The notes below the pieces were generated by a model that saw only the letters and a program-made list of their open reading frames with translations, was not told where the DNA came from and did not search any database. 64,000 nucleotides of DNA from Mycolicibacter longobardus (GTDB lineage: Bacteria > Actinomycetota > Actinomycetes > Mycobacteriales > Mycobacteriaceae): the NCBI RefSeq assembly GCF_002102265.1, contig NZ_LQPG01000039.1, positions 62,001-126,000 on the forward strand. The letters run 5' to 3'. A program made the position numbers and the translations under genes. This document shows, piece after piece, positions 16,098 to 24,590 of this stretch. Each line of letters starts with the position of its first letter. The first letter of the stretch is position 1.

Positions 16098-16193
16098 CGC
16101 GCGAACCCTGCCCTGCGAGCAGCGCGGTGAAAGTCCGGCCGGTCGCGTGTCGTGCCGCAGTTCCGTCAGGGCAGTCTCGCCAGACTGACAGAC

Positions 16194-16529
16194 ATGACGA
16201 CTTCGCTCTACGCTTGGATCATCGACCGTGATCATCTCGAACGCTCACTGAACGAGTTCAACCACAACGAGCCCGTCGGGTGTGAAGGGGTTTACGGGCC
16301 ACGGGGTGCCAACGGCGACACCAAAGCCGCCCTGGACGCCAACTACGAACACCACCACACGTTCGAGATGCGCGATGATGACGGAATCCTCTACGTGACC
16401 GGAACCCTGTACTGGAACGGTGACCCGGAATTCGAGGTCACCTACATGCCGCTGCGTGACTACGGAGCGCCGGCCATGGGGTGCGTTCGGGTCAGCTACC
16501 CGGGACATCCGGAGTGGGACTGCGGCTAG
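16194..16529 (+). CDS. hypothetical protein, 111 aa
   Basis: ATG 16194 begins MTTSLYAWIIDRDHLERSLNEF. An acidic beta-rich body (DDDGILYVTGTLYWNGDPEF) ends in a single Cys pair. The pattern looks like a small phage or plasmid protein. No family recognised. Confidence 0.55.
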   Translation: MTTSLYAWIIDRDHLERSLNEFNHNEPVGCEGVYGPRGANGDTKAALDANYEHHHTFEMRDDDGILYVTGTLYWNGDPEFEVTYMPLRDYGAPAMGCVRVSYPGHPEWDCG

Positions 16530-16539
16530 CTCGACCACG

Positions 16540-17148
16540 ATGGCTGACATCAGATTTCCGGACGACGTCTACCTGATAGCAGGTGGATGGGTCGAGTTCG
16601 ACCTCGGCCTGCTGGACTACACCTGGCTGCACCGAATCAACGCCACGGACACACCGTCTACGCCACGTGACGTTGTTCGCGCCCACCTGCAGGCGAGAGA
16701 CCCGGACGGCGTGCAACGGCGGGCCGCGGCCCAAGAGATCCTCGACTCAGTGCCCGCCGGCGCGACGTTGTCCGATGGCGCTGGCGCGGTGCTGGCCGAA
16801 TGCCGTGCCCTACTCAACTGGGACGCGCTGGCATCTGTGCGGGCTCGCTTCGCAGCAGACGCGCCGCACACGATTGTGTGCGGGCCCGGCTGGTATCGCG
16901 TCATTGCTGACCTTGACCAAGAGATCGCCGCCGCCGATCCCGCGGCGCAATACCTGCACATCGCGCAAGCGGATGGGAATCTGACCATCGACACCACCAG
17001 TAGCGAACTTCAGGTGCGGGCGTTGATCGCCCAGGCGCAGATCCGCGCCGCTGCGGTGTGCGAGAGATGCGGTCTGCCAGGAGAACTACGCGATCTCCGC
17101 AGCAGCGCGACGACGCTGTGTGAGCCCCATTGGGAAATGCGTGGTTGA
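16540..17148 (+). CDS. hypothetical protein with C-terminal Cys motif, 202 aa
   Basis: ATG 16540. Begins MADIRFPDDVYLIAGGWVEF; the middle is helical, and the end has CERCGLPGELR and, about 14 residues on, LCEPHW, a C-x2-C...C-x2-H zinc-finger arrangement. No family recognised. The next gene starts 110 bp later. Confidence 0.6.
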   Translation: MADIRFPDDVYLIAGGWVEFDLGLLDYTWLHRINATDTPSTPRDVVRAHLQARDPDGVQRRAAAQEILDSVPAGATLSDGAGAVLAECRALLNWDALASVRARFAADAPHTIVCGPGWYRVIADLDQEIAAADPAAQYLHIAQADGNLTIDTTSSELQVRALIAQAQIRAAAVCERCGLPGELRDLRSSATTLCEPHWEMRG

Positions 17149-17258
17149 CCGATGACCCCACCGTGTCGGGAGCCCCGCCAAGCGATGCAGGCGTGTCGAG
17201 CGCGCGAATCACGCAGCCAGACTGCATCACAACACCGACAACTGAGGAGACCGTTGGC

Positions 17259-17471
17259 ATGTATGTCGAGGATATGGATCTCGATGAGGCGATGTACATC
17301 AAGATGGCCCTGGAACGGCGGTACCAGGAAGCGTCAGCGGGCAGCTCTGAACGAGAGCAGCTGGACTGGGACATACAAGACCTCGAGGGCCGTATCGGCG
17401 ATCTGAGTCGCAACCTGGAACCGCCGGCGTTCCTCGACGCGTCGGTCCCGCACCCAGGCGTGACGCCATGA
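17259..17471 (+). CDS. small coiled-coil-like protein, 70 aa
   Basis: ATG 17259 with TGAGGAGA upstream. Helical and charged (KMALERRYQEASAGSSEREQ, then DLEGRIGDLSRNLE), probably a short coiled coil. Its TGA overlaps the next ATG (17468). No family recognised. Confidence 0.55.
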   Translation: MYVEDMDLDEAMYIKMALERRYQEASAGSSEREQLDWDIQDLEGRIGDLSRNLEPPAFLDASVPHPGVTP

Positions 17472-17866
17472 GCAGCGAGCAGATCGGCTTGGATCTGTGG
17501 CCCCGCGAACACGACCTGCCGCCGCGCTGGGACGGACTGGCCGTGCAGTGGGGTGATTGGCGGCCGCCCCTGGAAGTATTCGTGTGCCCGCCGCCCCGTG
17601 CGCCGCAGTGCTGTACCCGCTGCGGTGATACCCGGCCGCCGGCCATGAACGTCGGGCGGATCTGGACTGATCCCGCGACCGCGCCGCCTGCGATCAGCCG
17701 CGCTCGACTGTTGGCAGGGCGTCAGCTGGTCGGCGTCATGACCGCCTTCCGATGCCCACACTGCGGCCACGACACCGTCCTTGGGCCCGACGGGGAACTC
17801 TGGGACCTCGATGCCACGGACTACACCGATGACGGATCATGGAACAACGCCGTCGATAAGCGGTAG
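17468..17866 (+). CDS. zinc-ribbon-like hypothetical protein, 132 aa
   Basis: Starts at the ATGA overlap. Two Cys knuckles, CCTRC and, about 46 residues later, CPHC, form a four-Cys ribbon, with Trp-rich N-terminal and acidic C-terminal parts (DLDATDYTDDGSWNN). No named family. Last gene of the forward array. Confidence 0.65.
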   Translation: MSSEQIGLDLWPREHDLPPRWDGLAVQWGDWRPPLEVFVCPPPRAPQCCTRCGDTRPPAMNVGRIWTDPATAPPAISRARLLAGRQLVGVMTAFRCPHCGHDTVLGPDGELWDLDATDYTDDGSWNNAVDKR

Positions 17867-17880
17867 CAGTGGTGGTGGTG

Positions 17881-17915
17881 GCGCTAGGTCTGGTGTGTCT
17901 CAGGACAACTAGCGC
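17881..17915. terminator. possible bidirectional terminator
   Basis: GCGCTAG (17881-17887) and CTAGCGC (17909-17915) form a 7-bp stem with a 21-nt loop between the convergent genes. The right arm includes the TAG stop codon of the reverse oxidoreductase. No T-run. Confidence 0.35.
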
Positions 17916-18883
17916 TGGACGGCGGTGGGGCGACCGCTGTCGAGTGATGCCAGAGCAGCGTCGATAACCGCATTGACCGCGTAACCGTCGTTAGCGGTTG
18001 CGCCGACGACGTTGGTGCCGGCGGCGATTGCAGCGAGCCAGCCGGCGTCCTGTGCCCGGTAGGCGTGAGCAAAGCGTTGCATCCATGCTTCGGCCTCCAC
18101 GTCGAGGGGGGCCGGGTCGGATGGGTCAGGTTCGGTGGGGGTCAGAGCTAGGGGGCCGGTTCCGGTGACGATCTCACAGCCGATGTCGTAGGACAGGCCG
18201 GGGCCCCGGACGAGCTCGATGACTCCAACGATGCCGGTCTGGGAAGTCAAGGTGAGGACGACGAGCACGGTGTTGCCGTCGCTGCTGGTGGTACTGGCTG
18301 TCGAAACCTCGGCGATGTCATCGCCGGTCAGCCACCGGAAAATGTCGATGTCGTGAGAGGCGGAGCTGGTGATGAGTTCGCGTTCGTCGAAAGTGATGAC
18401 CGACAGCGGGTTTCGGTGCCGTTGGCTGATGAGCACGGGTGAGCCACTGCCGGCGGCGTGCAGTTGAGAATGCAGGGCGAGGTAGTCGGGGTCGAAGCGG
18501 CGCATCCAGCCGACCTGCACGAGAGGGCGGCCGGCGGCATGTTCGGATTCGACAATCTGGCGCGATTCGTGGGCAGTTGTAGTGAGCGGCTTTTCGCACA
18601 GCGTGGGAAGGCCTCGCTTGATGCAGGCCTGCGTGATGGCGAAGTGAGTGTCGTCGGCGGTTGCGATCAATACTGCGTCGATGTCGGCGTTGTTGACGCA
18701 GTCGATCGGGTCGTAGAAGACCCCGGCGGCCGGCACGAGGTGAGCAGCGCGGTCTGCGAACGGGACGTGGGTATCGGCGATCGCGGTGATCGTGGCTTGC
18801 GGGAGGCCGGCGACGATCTTTAGGTGGGTATTGCCCATGCCACCGAGCCCGATCAGCGCCACCCGGATTGGATCGACCGTCAT
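17909..18883 (-). CDS. Gfo/Idh/MocA-family oxidoreductase
   Basis: 324 aa from ATG 18883. N-terminal Rossmann fold (VALIGLGGMGNTHL), the family Lys in CEKPLTT and the substrate-domain DIDIFRWL after an S-H pair. The family oxidises or reduces sugars and inositols with NAD(P). It overlaps the upstream paralogue by 4 bp (18880-18883), so both are translated together. The pair may act on sequential carbons of one sugar or cyclitol. Substrate not determined. Confidence 0.85.
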   Translation of the reverse strand: MTVDPIRVALIGLGGMGNTHLKIVAGLPQATITAIADTHVPFADRAAHLVPAAGVFYDPIDCVNNADIDAVLIATADDTHFAITQACIKRGLPTLCEKPLTTTAHESRQIVESEHAAGRPLVQVGWMRRFDPDYLALHSQLHAAGSGSPVLISQRHRNPLSVITFDERELITSSASHDIDIFRWLTGDDIAEVSTASTTSSDGNTVLVVLTLTSQTGIVGVIELVRGPGLSYDIGCEIVTGTGPLALTPTEPDPSDPAPLDVEAEAWMQRFAHAYRAQDAGWLAAIAAGTNVVGATANDGYAVNAVIDAALASLDSGRPTAVQR

Positions 18884-19971
18884 TGCGTGGCTCCTGCGAT
18901 CATGGGCGCTGGGACCCGCGCCCACGTGCCATTGGCCACGGATTCGGCGATGGCGGCGTGGATGGTGGCTGCACGGACCCCATCGGCGAACTGCGGTAGA
19001 CCGTCGGGCGCGGTCCCGGTCGCAATGGCGTCGTAAACGTCAGCGACGAACGCGTTGAAGCAGTCTTGGTAGCCCTGTGGGTGCCCGGCGGGCAGCAGCG
19101 AGTAGCGGGCCGCGGCGGGGTCGAGAATCGCGGCGTCACGCAGCAGCGTCGTAGTCGAGGCCAGGCCGCCGATGATCAATTCGTCGGGACGTTCACCGTC
19201 GAACTGGATCGCGATATCGCGGGCATCGAAGGAGAACGCGAGCTGGTTCTTCCTCCCAGGTGAAGACTGAGTGACCACGATACTGCCGATGGCACCGCAG
19301 TCGGTACGGAAGGCCACGACTGCGCCGTCGTCTTGGCGGATGGTGCTGCGCGGGGCGCAGGCCTCGGCGGCGACGACTTCGGTGATGCGTTGCCCGGTGA
19401 CAAACTCGGCCAGATCGCACCAATGCGAGCCGATGTCGGCGAAGGTAGCCGACACCCCGGACTGGGCGGGGTCCGAACGCCACCCAGTGGGCTCGGCCTC
19501 GGCCTGGTGGTCCTGAACGTAGCCACCATGAAGCATCCACACCTGCGTCCCGGACAGGCGGTGTCGGGCCTCTCTGACCATCGGGTAGAACCGGTAGATG
19601 AACGACACTGCGGCCACCGTGCCGGCTTCGCGTGCGGCAGTTGCCAGGGCTTGAGCGTCGGCAACGTTTGTTGCTAAAGGCTTTTCGCAGATGACATGTT
19701 TGCCAGCGGCCAGTGCGGTCAGGACTTGCTCGAAGTGCAAGTTGTTGGGTGTACAGATGTGCACGACGTCGACGTCGTCGGCAACGAATATCTCTTCGGG
19801 GGTGGCTGCCCTGCCGGCGCCAAGCCGGGCGGCGGCCACGTCGCTGTTGTGCGGCGTGCTGGCGGCGATCGCTGTGAGCTGGCCGCCGGCACGGTGAACG
19901 GCGTGTGCATGTACCGATCCGACCATGCCGGCGCCGATGATCGCGCTGCGTGGAACCTGTCGTTGCCTCAC
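18880..19971 (-). CDS. Gfo/Idh/MocA-family oxidoreductase (second paralogue)
   Basis: 363 aa from GTG 19971. Rossmann motif AIIGAGMVGSVHA, NLHFEQ, the Lys in CEKPLAT, and SHWCDLAEF in the C-terminal domain. It lies only 15 bp after the stop of the HTH-propeller gene on the same strand, so the three reverse genes form one operon. Divergent from its neighbour paralogue, so not a recent duplication. Confidence 0.85.
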   Translation of the reverse strand: MRQRQVPRSAIIGAGMVGSVHAHAVHRAGGQLTAIAASTPHNSDVAAARLGAGRAATPEEIFVADDVDVVHICTPNNLHFEQVLTALAAGKHVICEKPLATNVADAQALATAAREAGTVAAVSFIYRFYPMVREARHRLSGTQVWMLHGGYVQDHQAEAEPTGWRSDPAQSGVSATFADIGSHWCDLAEFVTGQRITEVVAAEACAPRSTIRQDDGAVVAFRTDCGAIGSIVVTQSSPGRKNQLAFSFDARDIAIQFDGERPDELIIGGLASTTTLLRDAAILDPAAARYSLLPAGHPQGYQDCFNAFVADVYDAIATGTAPDGLPQFADGVRAATIHAAIAESVANGTWARVPAPMIAGATQ

Positions 19972-19986
19972 GTGCCTCTTCTCGTT

Positions 19987-21438
19987 TCAGGGCTGGGACG
20001 GGTCGATCACCGAGACAGTGTTGTCGTCGTTGGCGGTGTACACGGTGTGGGTGACGGGATCAACGTCGACGGTGAAGGTTTCCTTGCCGATCCGGATAGC
20101 GCCGGCGACCACCAATTTGTCGGTGTCGATCACCGTCAGGCTGCTGTCGTGATTGGCGGTGTACGCCGTATGGTATCCGCGATCGACGGTCACCCCGAAC
20201 GGACTGTTGCCGACATGAAGTGTTGCGGCCACACGCCGCGTCGCGAGGTCGACAACGGTAACGGCCCCCTCCGCTTCGTTGGTGACGAGCGCAGTGTGGT
20301 GAGCGGTATCGATAGCCACGCCTCGCGGATCGTTGCCGACCGGAATGGTCGCCTCAACGGCGCGTGTGAGGGTGTTGATTACCGAGACAGTGCCGTCGCT
20401 GCTGTTTGCGACATAGGCCGTGTGTGAAGCGTGATCAATGGCGATGCCGTACGGGTTTTTCCCGACTGGGATCGTTGCGGTCACGGTGTGGCTATCGAGG
20501 TTGACTACCGACACGCTGTAATCCCACATGTTGGCCACATACGCTGCGCGATCCGTCGGATCGATCGCCACGCCCCACGGGTTCGTACCGACCTTCACAC
20601 TGGCGACAACGGTGTTGTGAGCAGTGTCGATGATCGATGCGGTGTCGTCACGATTGTTCGTGACGACGGCGGTGTGGCTGGCAGGATCGAGTGCCACGTC
20701 AGCTGGTCCGGAGCCCACAGGGATGGTCGCGGTCACCGCCTGTTTCCCGGCATCGATCACTGACACCGTGCCGTCTCCGTAGTTGACGGTGTAGATGGTG
20801 CGGGACGTTGGGTCGACGGCCACAGCTTCAGGGCGCTTCCCGACAGGAATGGTCGTGACGATGCGCGCCACCGTGGCTGCTGGCCGACTGCTGGGGGGTT
20901 GGCCGGTGGCACTGTCGGGATGTCGCCCGGCGATCCAGCTGGTGGTGATCACGGCGGCAATAACCACGGCCAACCCGGCCGCGGACAGCGCCACCATGTT
21001 GCGGCGGCGTGTCGGGCGCTTGGAGGGCGCCACCAGCGGGCGCTGGGAGGGCGGCACATCGGGTGGTGGCGCTGGCAGGGTGGGCGCAACGGGCGGTACG
21101 GGGATGTCGATCGACTTGCAGGCCATCCAGAGCTGCCGGAATCTGTCCGAATCGCCGCCCAGGTGCGCGACAACGGCTTCTAGGGGATCCCACTTCGGTA
21201 GCGCGGCGCAGGTGAAGATCCTGCTGACCGTGGCCCGACTCCACCCCGTTTTCTGGGCCACCGAGCGCAGGCTCGGCTCACCCGCCGCCAATCGCAGCCG
21301 GTAGAGCTCACTGCGCAAAAAGGTCAGGCGCGGGTCCAGATCATCAAGAGCGTCGTCGTCAGTCAGCCTGCCTCCCCAGTTACCGCGGGTTGCATGGTTA
21401 ACGCCAGCGTGGACAGTGACTGTTAACCATTGGCTCAC
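19987..21438 (-). CDS. membrane-tethered HTH protein with YVTN beta-propeller
   Basis: Up to 483 aa. An HTH near residues 55-75 (SLRSVAQKTGWSRATVSRIF) is followed by a Pro-rich linker (113-142), one membrane helix (about 148-170) and seven repeats of about 42 residues (192-483) of the type VGxxPxGVAIDPxxHTAYVAN, a seven-bladed YVTN propeller expected outside the cell. This is the layout of a membrane-bound one-component regulator. GTG 21438 is the longest start, but it lies inside the phased repeats; CTG 21366 after GGGGAGG is possible. It heads an operon with two oxidoreductases. Confidence 0.8.
   Translation of the reverse strand: MSQWLTVTVHAGVNHATRGNWGGRLTDDDALDDLDPRLTFLRSELYRLRLAAGEPSLRSVAQKTGWSRATVSRIFTCAALPKWDPLEAVVAHLGGDSDRFRQLWMACKSIDIPVPPVAPTLPAPPPDVPPSQRPLVAPSKRPTRRRNMVALSAAGLAVVIAAVITTSWIAGRHPDSATGQPPSSRPAATVARIVTTIPVGKRPEAVAVDPTSRTIYTVNYGDGTVSVIDAGKQAVTATIPVGSGPADVALDPASHTAVVTNNRDDTASIIDTAHNTVVASVKVGTNPWGVAIDPTDRAAYVANMWDYSVSVVNLDSHTVTATIPVGKNPYGIAIDHASHTAYVANSSDGTVSVINTLTRAVEATIPVGNDPRGVAIDTAHHTALVTNEAEGAVTVVDLATRRVAATLHVGNSPFGVTVDRGYHTAYTANHDSSLTVIDTDKLVVAGAIRIGKETFTVDVDPVTHTVYTANDDNTVSVIDPSQP
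21394..21430. promoter_or_regulatory. operator-like inverted repeat (ATGGTTAAC...GTTAACCAT)
   Basis: Perfect 9-bp arms at 21394-21402 and 21422-21430 with a 19-bp spacer, at the 5' end of the HTH-propeller gene. Likely binding site of that HTH protein or a promoter-proximal regulator; if so the start at 21438 is too long. Confidence 0.6.
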
Positions 21439-21470
21439 TATGGCACAAAATGGCTCAAACCCTGCTCAAG
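21431..21470. repeat. helically phased 10-bp repeats TGGCxCAxxx
   Basis: Consecutive decamers TGGCTCACTA, TGGCACAAAA, TGGCTCAAAC and a degenerate CCTGCTCAAG begin at 21431, 21441, 21451 and 21461. The 10-bp period puts each on the same DNA face, as for cooperative protein binding. They abut the GTTAAC inverted repeat. Confidence 0.6.
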
Positions 21471-21560
21471 GGTGCTTGCGTCCATTGACGGCCCCTTGGC
21501 TGGTTGCTGACGATGGGATCACGAAATCAAGGACGATCCCACTCCAATTGGGGGCAACCA

Positions 21561-21935
21561 ATGCTTATCGACGACCGCACCAACACGATTTCAGGCGCAG
21601 AAGATGATTCCCCGACCGTCGAAGTGACGATGGTCTGCGAGGTATCCCAGGAAACACCGGACAGCCCCCTGCAGGCCGCCCTGATCCGGGAAGAAACGCG
21701 ACAGTGGCCGGACGACCCCACACCGGACGTCATCGAGACCGTGGTCTCGGAGACGCTGCTACCCCAACCCGTGCCCGACGTCTTGGCGGCCGTCGACCAC
21801 TGGCTGCAGGCCGTCCACCACCTTCACGTCGTGCCAACGTCGTGGGAACCCGGCAGCACCGGCCCCGACACGGGAGTCGTCCTTCTTCTGCAAGGCCGCG
21901 CCGAACCCGCCCCAATTGCGGCCCACGCCGCATAA
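21561..21935 (+). CDS. hypothetical protein, 124 aa
   Basis: ATG 21561 preceded by TTGGGGGCAACC. Acidic, with EVTMVCEVSQETPDSPLQAA and a C-terminal helix VLAAVDHWLQAVHHLHVVP. No family recognised. Divergent from the propeller operon, so possibly controlled from the same repeats 100 bp upstream. Confidence 0.55.
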   Translation: MLIDDRTNTISGAEDDSPTVEVTMVCEVSQETPDSPLQAALIREETRQWPDDPTPDVIETVVSETLLPQPVPDVLAAVDHWLQAVHHLHVVPTSWEPGSTGPDTGVVLLLQGRAEPAPIAAHAA

Positions 21936-22229
21936 CAGGGCAAGCATCCTCGGCTACGCCGCGGGACATTGAACTAAGGGTGCCCGGCCTGCCCTGCTTG
22001 GACCCGCCGCCAGACGGTTGCCCCCGTGGCGGTGTCGCCCAGGCCGTCGATTCGCTGAACCTGCAGGTTGCGTCTCGCTTGGCCTAGGGCCCCGGCGGTA
22101 GCCGGTTGCAGTCAACGCCTTCTTCTCGCTCGAGGTCAGATAGTTGCGCTTGCCCGCGTCGACGTGGTGACGATGTCGGATGTCGCCGCTGCAGCACGCG
22201 GCTGCCGGGCGTTTGCTGTAATCATTTTC
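21936..22229. other. intergenic region, no gene seen
   Basis: 294 bp without a supported ORF or clear hairpin. The longer frame of the next gene enters it from GTG/ATG codons that lack a ribosome site. Confidence 0.5.
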
Positions 22230-23318
22230 ATGATGGTCACCGGTTGGGTGGTGCGTGCAGTGCGAATCGTGGTTCTCGTGGTTGGCGCCACCGTTGCCGC
22301 CGCTGGGTGCGCAAAGGATGATCCCGGTTCGACCCGATGGTCAGCGCTTCCTCACACCATGGGTTGCCAGCCAAAGGGTAATGATCCCAGCCCCATGGGT
22401 CCCGCGGTCACGCGGGTCCAGCAGGTAACGCTGTCCCATGCGGGTGGACAACGCCTGCAGTTGGAAGTGACTTTTGCCGTAAAGGTGCCGCGCCCTCCGC
22501 GGGTGGTTCGGGGCCCCTTCGGTCCCGTAGAAGCACCCGGCAGCATCGATATTGTGTTCGAAATTATCCCAGCGCACGACGACCGGCCGATCTATGTAAC
22601 GTCGCCGGCGCCGAGCGTAGGTTGGGGCTGGAAGGCCGATGTTTCAGAGTTTGACAAATCGGCTCCCAAGAACGTGTTGGTCTCATCCACGGCCGATGGA
22701 CAGGTCCTCACCCTGGTCCTCGATTTGGCTGGCCAGCGCGAGATACTCGGCAGTGGACCATTCAAAGCTAACGTAGACGTACAACCAGCGGTGTTTGGGC
22801 GGCAGGACTCAGACGGCGATCTGGACAGCCTTTTCTTCCGCACGCTTGAGTGTCATTGGAACACGCCGCCTCCGGCTCCTGAGCGCCGGCAATCGCCTCC
22901 GTCACCAGAAACAGCTCAGCCCCCGCCGTGGCCGGAACCTCCTCCACCGCCCCCGCCGAACGTATCGGTTCCCGGATCAACCCCGCCGCTCCCCGTCTCC
23001 GGTGCGGACACTCAAGGATTTCTGGGGTCCCCTTCCGCGCGCTGCGATATCGCAGATCATGCGGCGATGCTCCTGCGAACTGCTTCGTCACTCGTGGTGA
23101 TTTGTTACGGACCGGGCGAAAGCCTCTATTACAAGGGAGTGCGGCTGAGTGACTCAGCGGCGATCCGTGTCGACACGGTCACCTCGAACTCGAACGGCTT
23201 CACCGCGATCAACCCTGCTGATGGCACCCGATACGAAGCGACATCCGAGGGCCTGAGCATCGTGGTCGGCGGCCAGGTGGTGGCATCGGAGCCCTCCGTG
23301 GAATGGGCATTCCTATAA
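22230..23318 (+). CDS. putative exported lipoprotein with Pro-rich linker
   Basis: 362 aa from ATG 22230 (22233 also possible). The signal peptide WVVRAVRIVVLVVGATVAAA ends in lipobox AAGC (Cys27). A first domain (about 30-215) follows, then a linker rich in PPP (215-265) and a C-terminal domain with SARCDIADHAAMLLRTASSL and YYKGVRLSDSAAI. The C-terminal domain resembles one found in several mycobacterial exported proteins as I remember them; function unknown. Confidence 0.7.
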   Translation: MMVTGWVVRAVRIVVLVVGATVAAAGCAKDDPGSTRWSALPHTMGCQPKGNDPSPMGPAVTRVQQVTLSHAGGQRLQLEVTFAVKVPRPPRVVRGPFGPVEAPGSIDIVFEIIPAHDDRPIYVTSPAPSVGWGWKADVSEFDKSAPKNVLVSSTADGQVLTLVLDLAGQREILGSGPFKANVDVQPAVFGRQDSDGDLDSLFFRTLECHWNTPPPAPERRQSPPSPETAQPPPWPEPPPPPPPNVSVPGSTPPLPVSGADTQGFLGSPSARCDIADHAAMLLRTASSLVVICYGPGESLYYKGVRLSDSAAIRVDTVTSNSNGFTAINPADGTRYEATSEGLSIVVGGQVVASEPSVEWAFL

Positions 23319-23720
23319 CTGCGCAGGGGAACGAGCACGGACAATACCCGCAGAGCTGCTGCCCCTTATTGGTTCCGACGCCGGACGCGAATCCGATGAG
23401 TCGACCACGGCCTGCGGCCCGGCATCTTCACGATCCAATGGGACGAAACCTCATGCTCGGGCGCCGTGCCGCGGATGCGTTGCATCAGCGGTGCGCTGCT
23501 GTTGTGGGGTCGGCGCGGTAGCTAGCTGGGCGGGGTGCGGGCGCTGCCTTGTTTCCCCGGCACTGAAGGGCCCGGGGTTTAGTTGGCCGGCAGAGCTACC
23601 TGCAGGCGGTGATGCTGTCCTGAGTGCTCAGCTGTGGCTGCTGAACAGCTCCTGGCCGTTGTTCATTGAAACTCCGGGGCCCCTCCGCGTCGCGCAGCTG
23701 TTTCGGATGGGCTGATTCGT
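23319..23720. other. intergenic region, no gene seen
   Basis: About 400 bp. Only short unsupported ORFs are present. It could hold the promoter for the gene at 23721; no clear sites were found. Confidence 0.5.
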
Positions 23721-23993
23721 ATGTTGGATTGCATGAGCAAAGTCAGTGGCATCACGCCGCGCTCCATGGAGCTGTTCCTCGCCTATGCCGCGGATGCCGG
23801 GAATTGGGGTGGCAGTCCACTCGTGGGTGGGAATGTCGGTGGTGCAAAGGAAGATCGGGGGAATCTCACTCAGCTCAAGCAGGCTGGGCTCATCACCACC
23901 TTCAGCGACGAACCAGGCAGCACCTGGGTCCGGTTCACGGATGTCGGGCGGGCCTTGGCTACTGAGCACGGGATAGAGATACCGGACTGGTAG
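23721..23993 (+). CDS. small hypothetical protein (winged-helix-like), 90 aa
   Basis: ATG 23721 or 23733. Helices ITPRSMELFLAYAADAGNW, then NLTQLKQAGLITTFSDEPGS and WVRFTDVGRALATEHGI, a helix-helix-wing pattern typical of small MarR/PadR-type wHTH proteins. It could be a regulator; no family assigned. Confidence 0.5.
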   Translation: MLDCMSKVSGITPRSMELFLAYAADAGNWGGSPLVGGNVGGAKEDRGNLTQLKQAGLITTFSDEPGSTWVRFTDVGRALATEHGIEIPDW

Positions 23994-24116
23994 CGACGGT
24001 GAGGGATGTCGCCCAGATGCGCGGCCAGGTGGTCCGCCGGCGGCGAAATGCTTCCAGAAGCAGCGTCGTGGTTGTGCGTCCCGGCCCTCGATGCGCGTTC
24101 CTGACCTGGGGGTGCG

Positions 24117-24473
24117 GTGCGGTTACTGCATGTGACACCACGCTCGTCGGCGGAGTCGATCCTGCGGCACGGGTTCGAGCCGCGGATAGGACTTCGGTCT
24201 GTGTACCTGGAGACCGAGCCTGCGACGTACTTCTTCACCGACGAGCAGGCGCTGAGCGATGCGTGCTGGAACTGGCTCAGCGAAGCATTCGAGCACGTCG
24301 ACGAGGACCTGATCGTGCTCGTCGCGGACGTAGACGAGGAGATGGTGCACGTCGATCTTCGGATCGGGTTTGAAGCGGTCGTGTTCGAAGCTGTTCCGCC
24401 GTCAGCAATCACGCGGGCCTATGACCTCGACACCGGCGAGCCGGTTGTCCCGGTCGGCGGCCCGACGCAGTAG
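24117..24473 (+). CDS. possible ADP-ribosyltransferase-fold protein, 118 aa
   Basis: GTG 24117 preceded by GGGGGTGC. Begins RLLHVTPRSSAESILRHGFE, the H-x-T then I-L-x-x-G-F pattern seen at the start of DarT/KptA-like and other compact ARTs, followed by VYLETEPATYFFTDEQAL. A late conserved Glu typical of ARTs cannot be assigned with certainty. If an ART it would modify a nucleic acid or protein with NAD; it could be a toxin. No obvious antitoxin is adjacent. Confidence 0.5.
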   Translation: MRLLHVTPRSSAESILRHGFEPRIGLRSVYLETEPATYFFTDEQALSDACWNWLSEAFEHVDEDLIVLVADVDEEMVHVDLRIGFEAVVFEAVPPSAITRAYDLDTGEPVVPVGGPTQ

Positions 24474-24526
24474 GGCCAGCGAGCTGGCGGTCCGGGACCG
24501 CGTAGAACACGGGCCGCGGGTGTCAG

Positions 24527-24557
24527 GCACCGTGCGTACCATCCGGGCGCACGGTGC
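24527..24557 (+). promoter_or_regulatory. strong hairpin in the leader of the 24591 gene
   Basis: GCACCGTGCG (24527-24536) and CGCACGGTGC (24548-24557) form a perfect 10-bp stem with an 11-nt loop, and a second palindrome GGCGCAC-G-GTGCGCC (24546-24560) overlaps its right arm. These alternative folds end 30 bp before the start codon. Confidence 0.5.
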
Positions 24558-24590
24558 GCCAGGGGGAGTGACGACAAAAGGGGAGGTCTC

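Noticed and set aside
20000..20840. Regular ~126-bp repeats suggesting a CRISPR or satellite
   Set aside because: They are coding repeats of the YVTN propeller and vary at the DNA level; no identical repeats or spacers.
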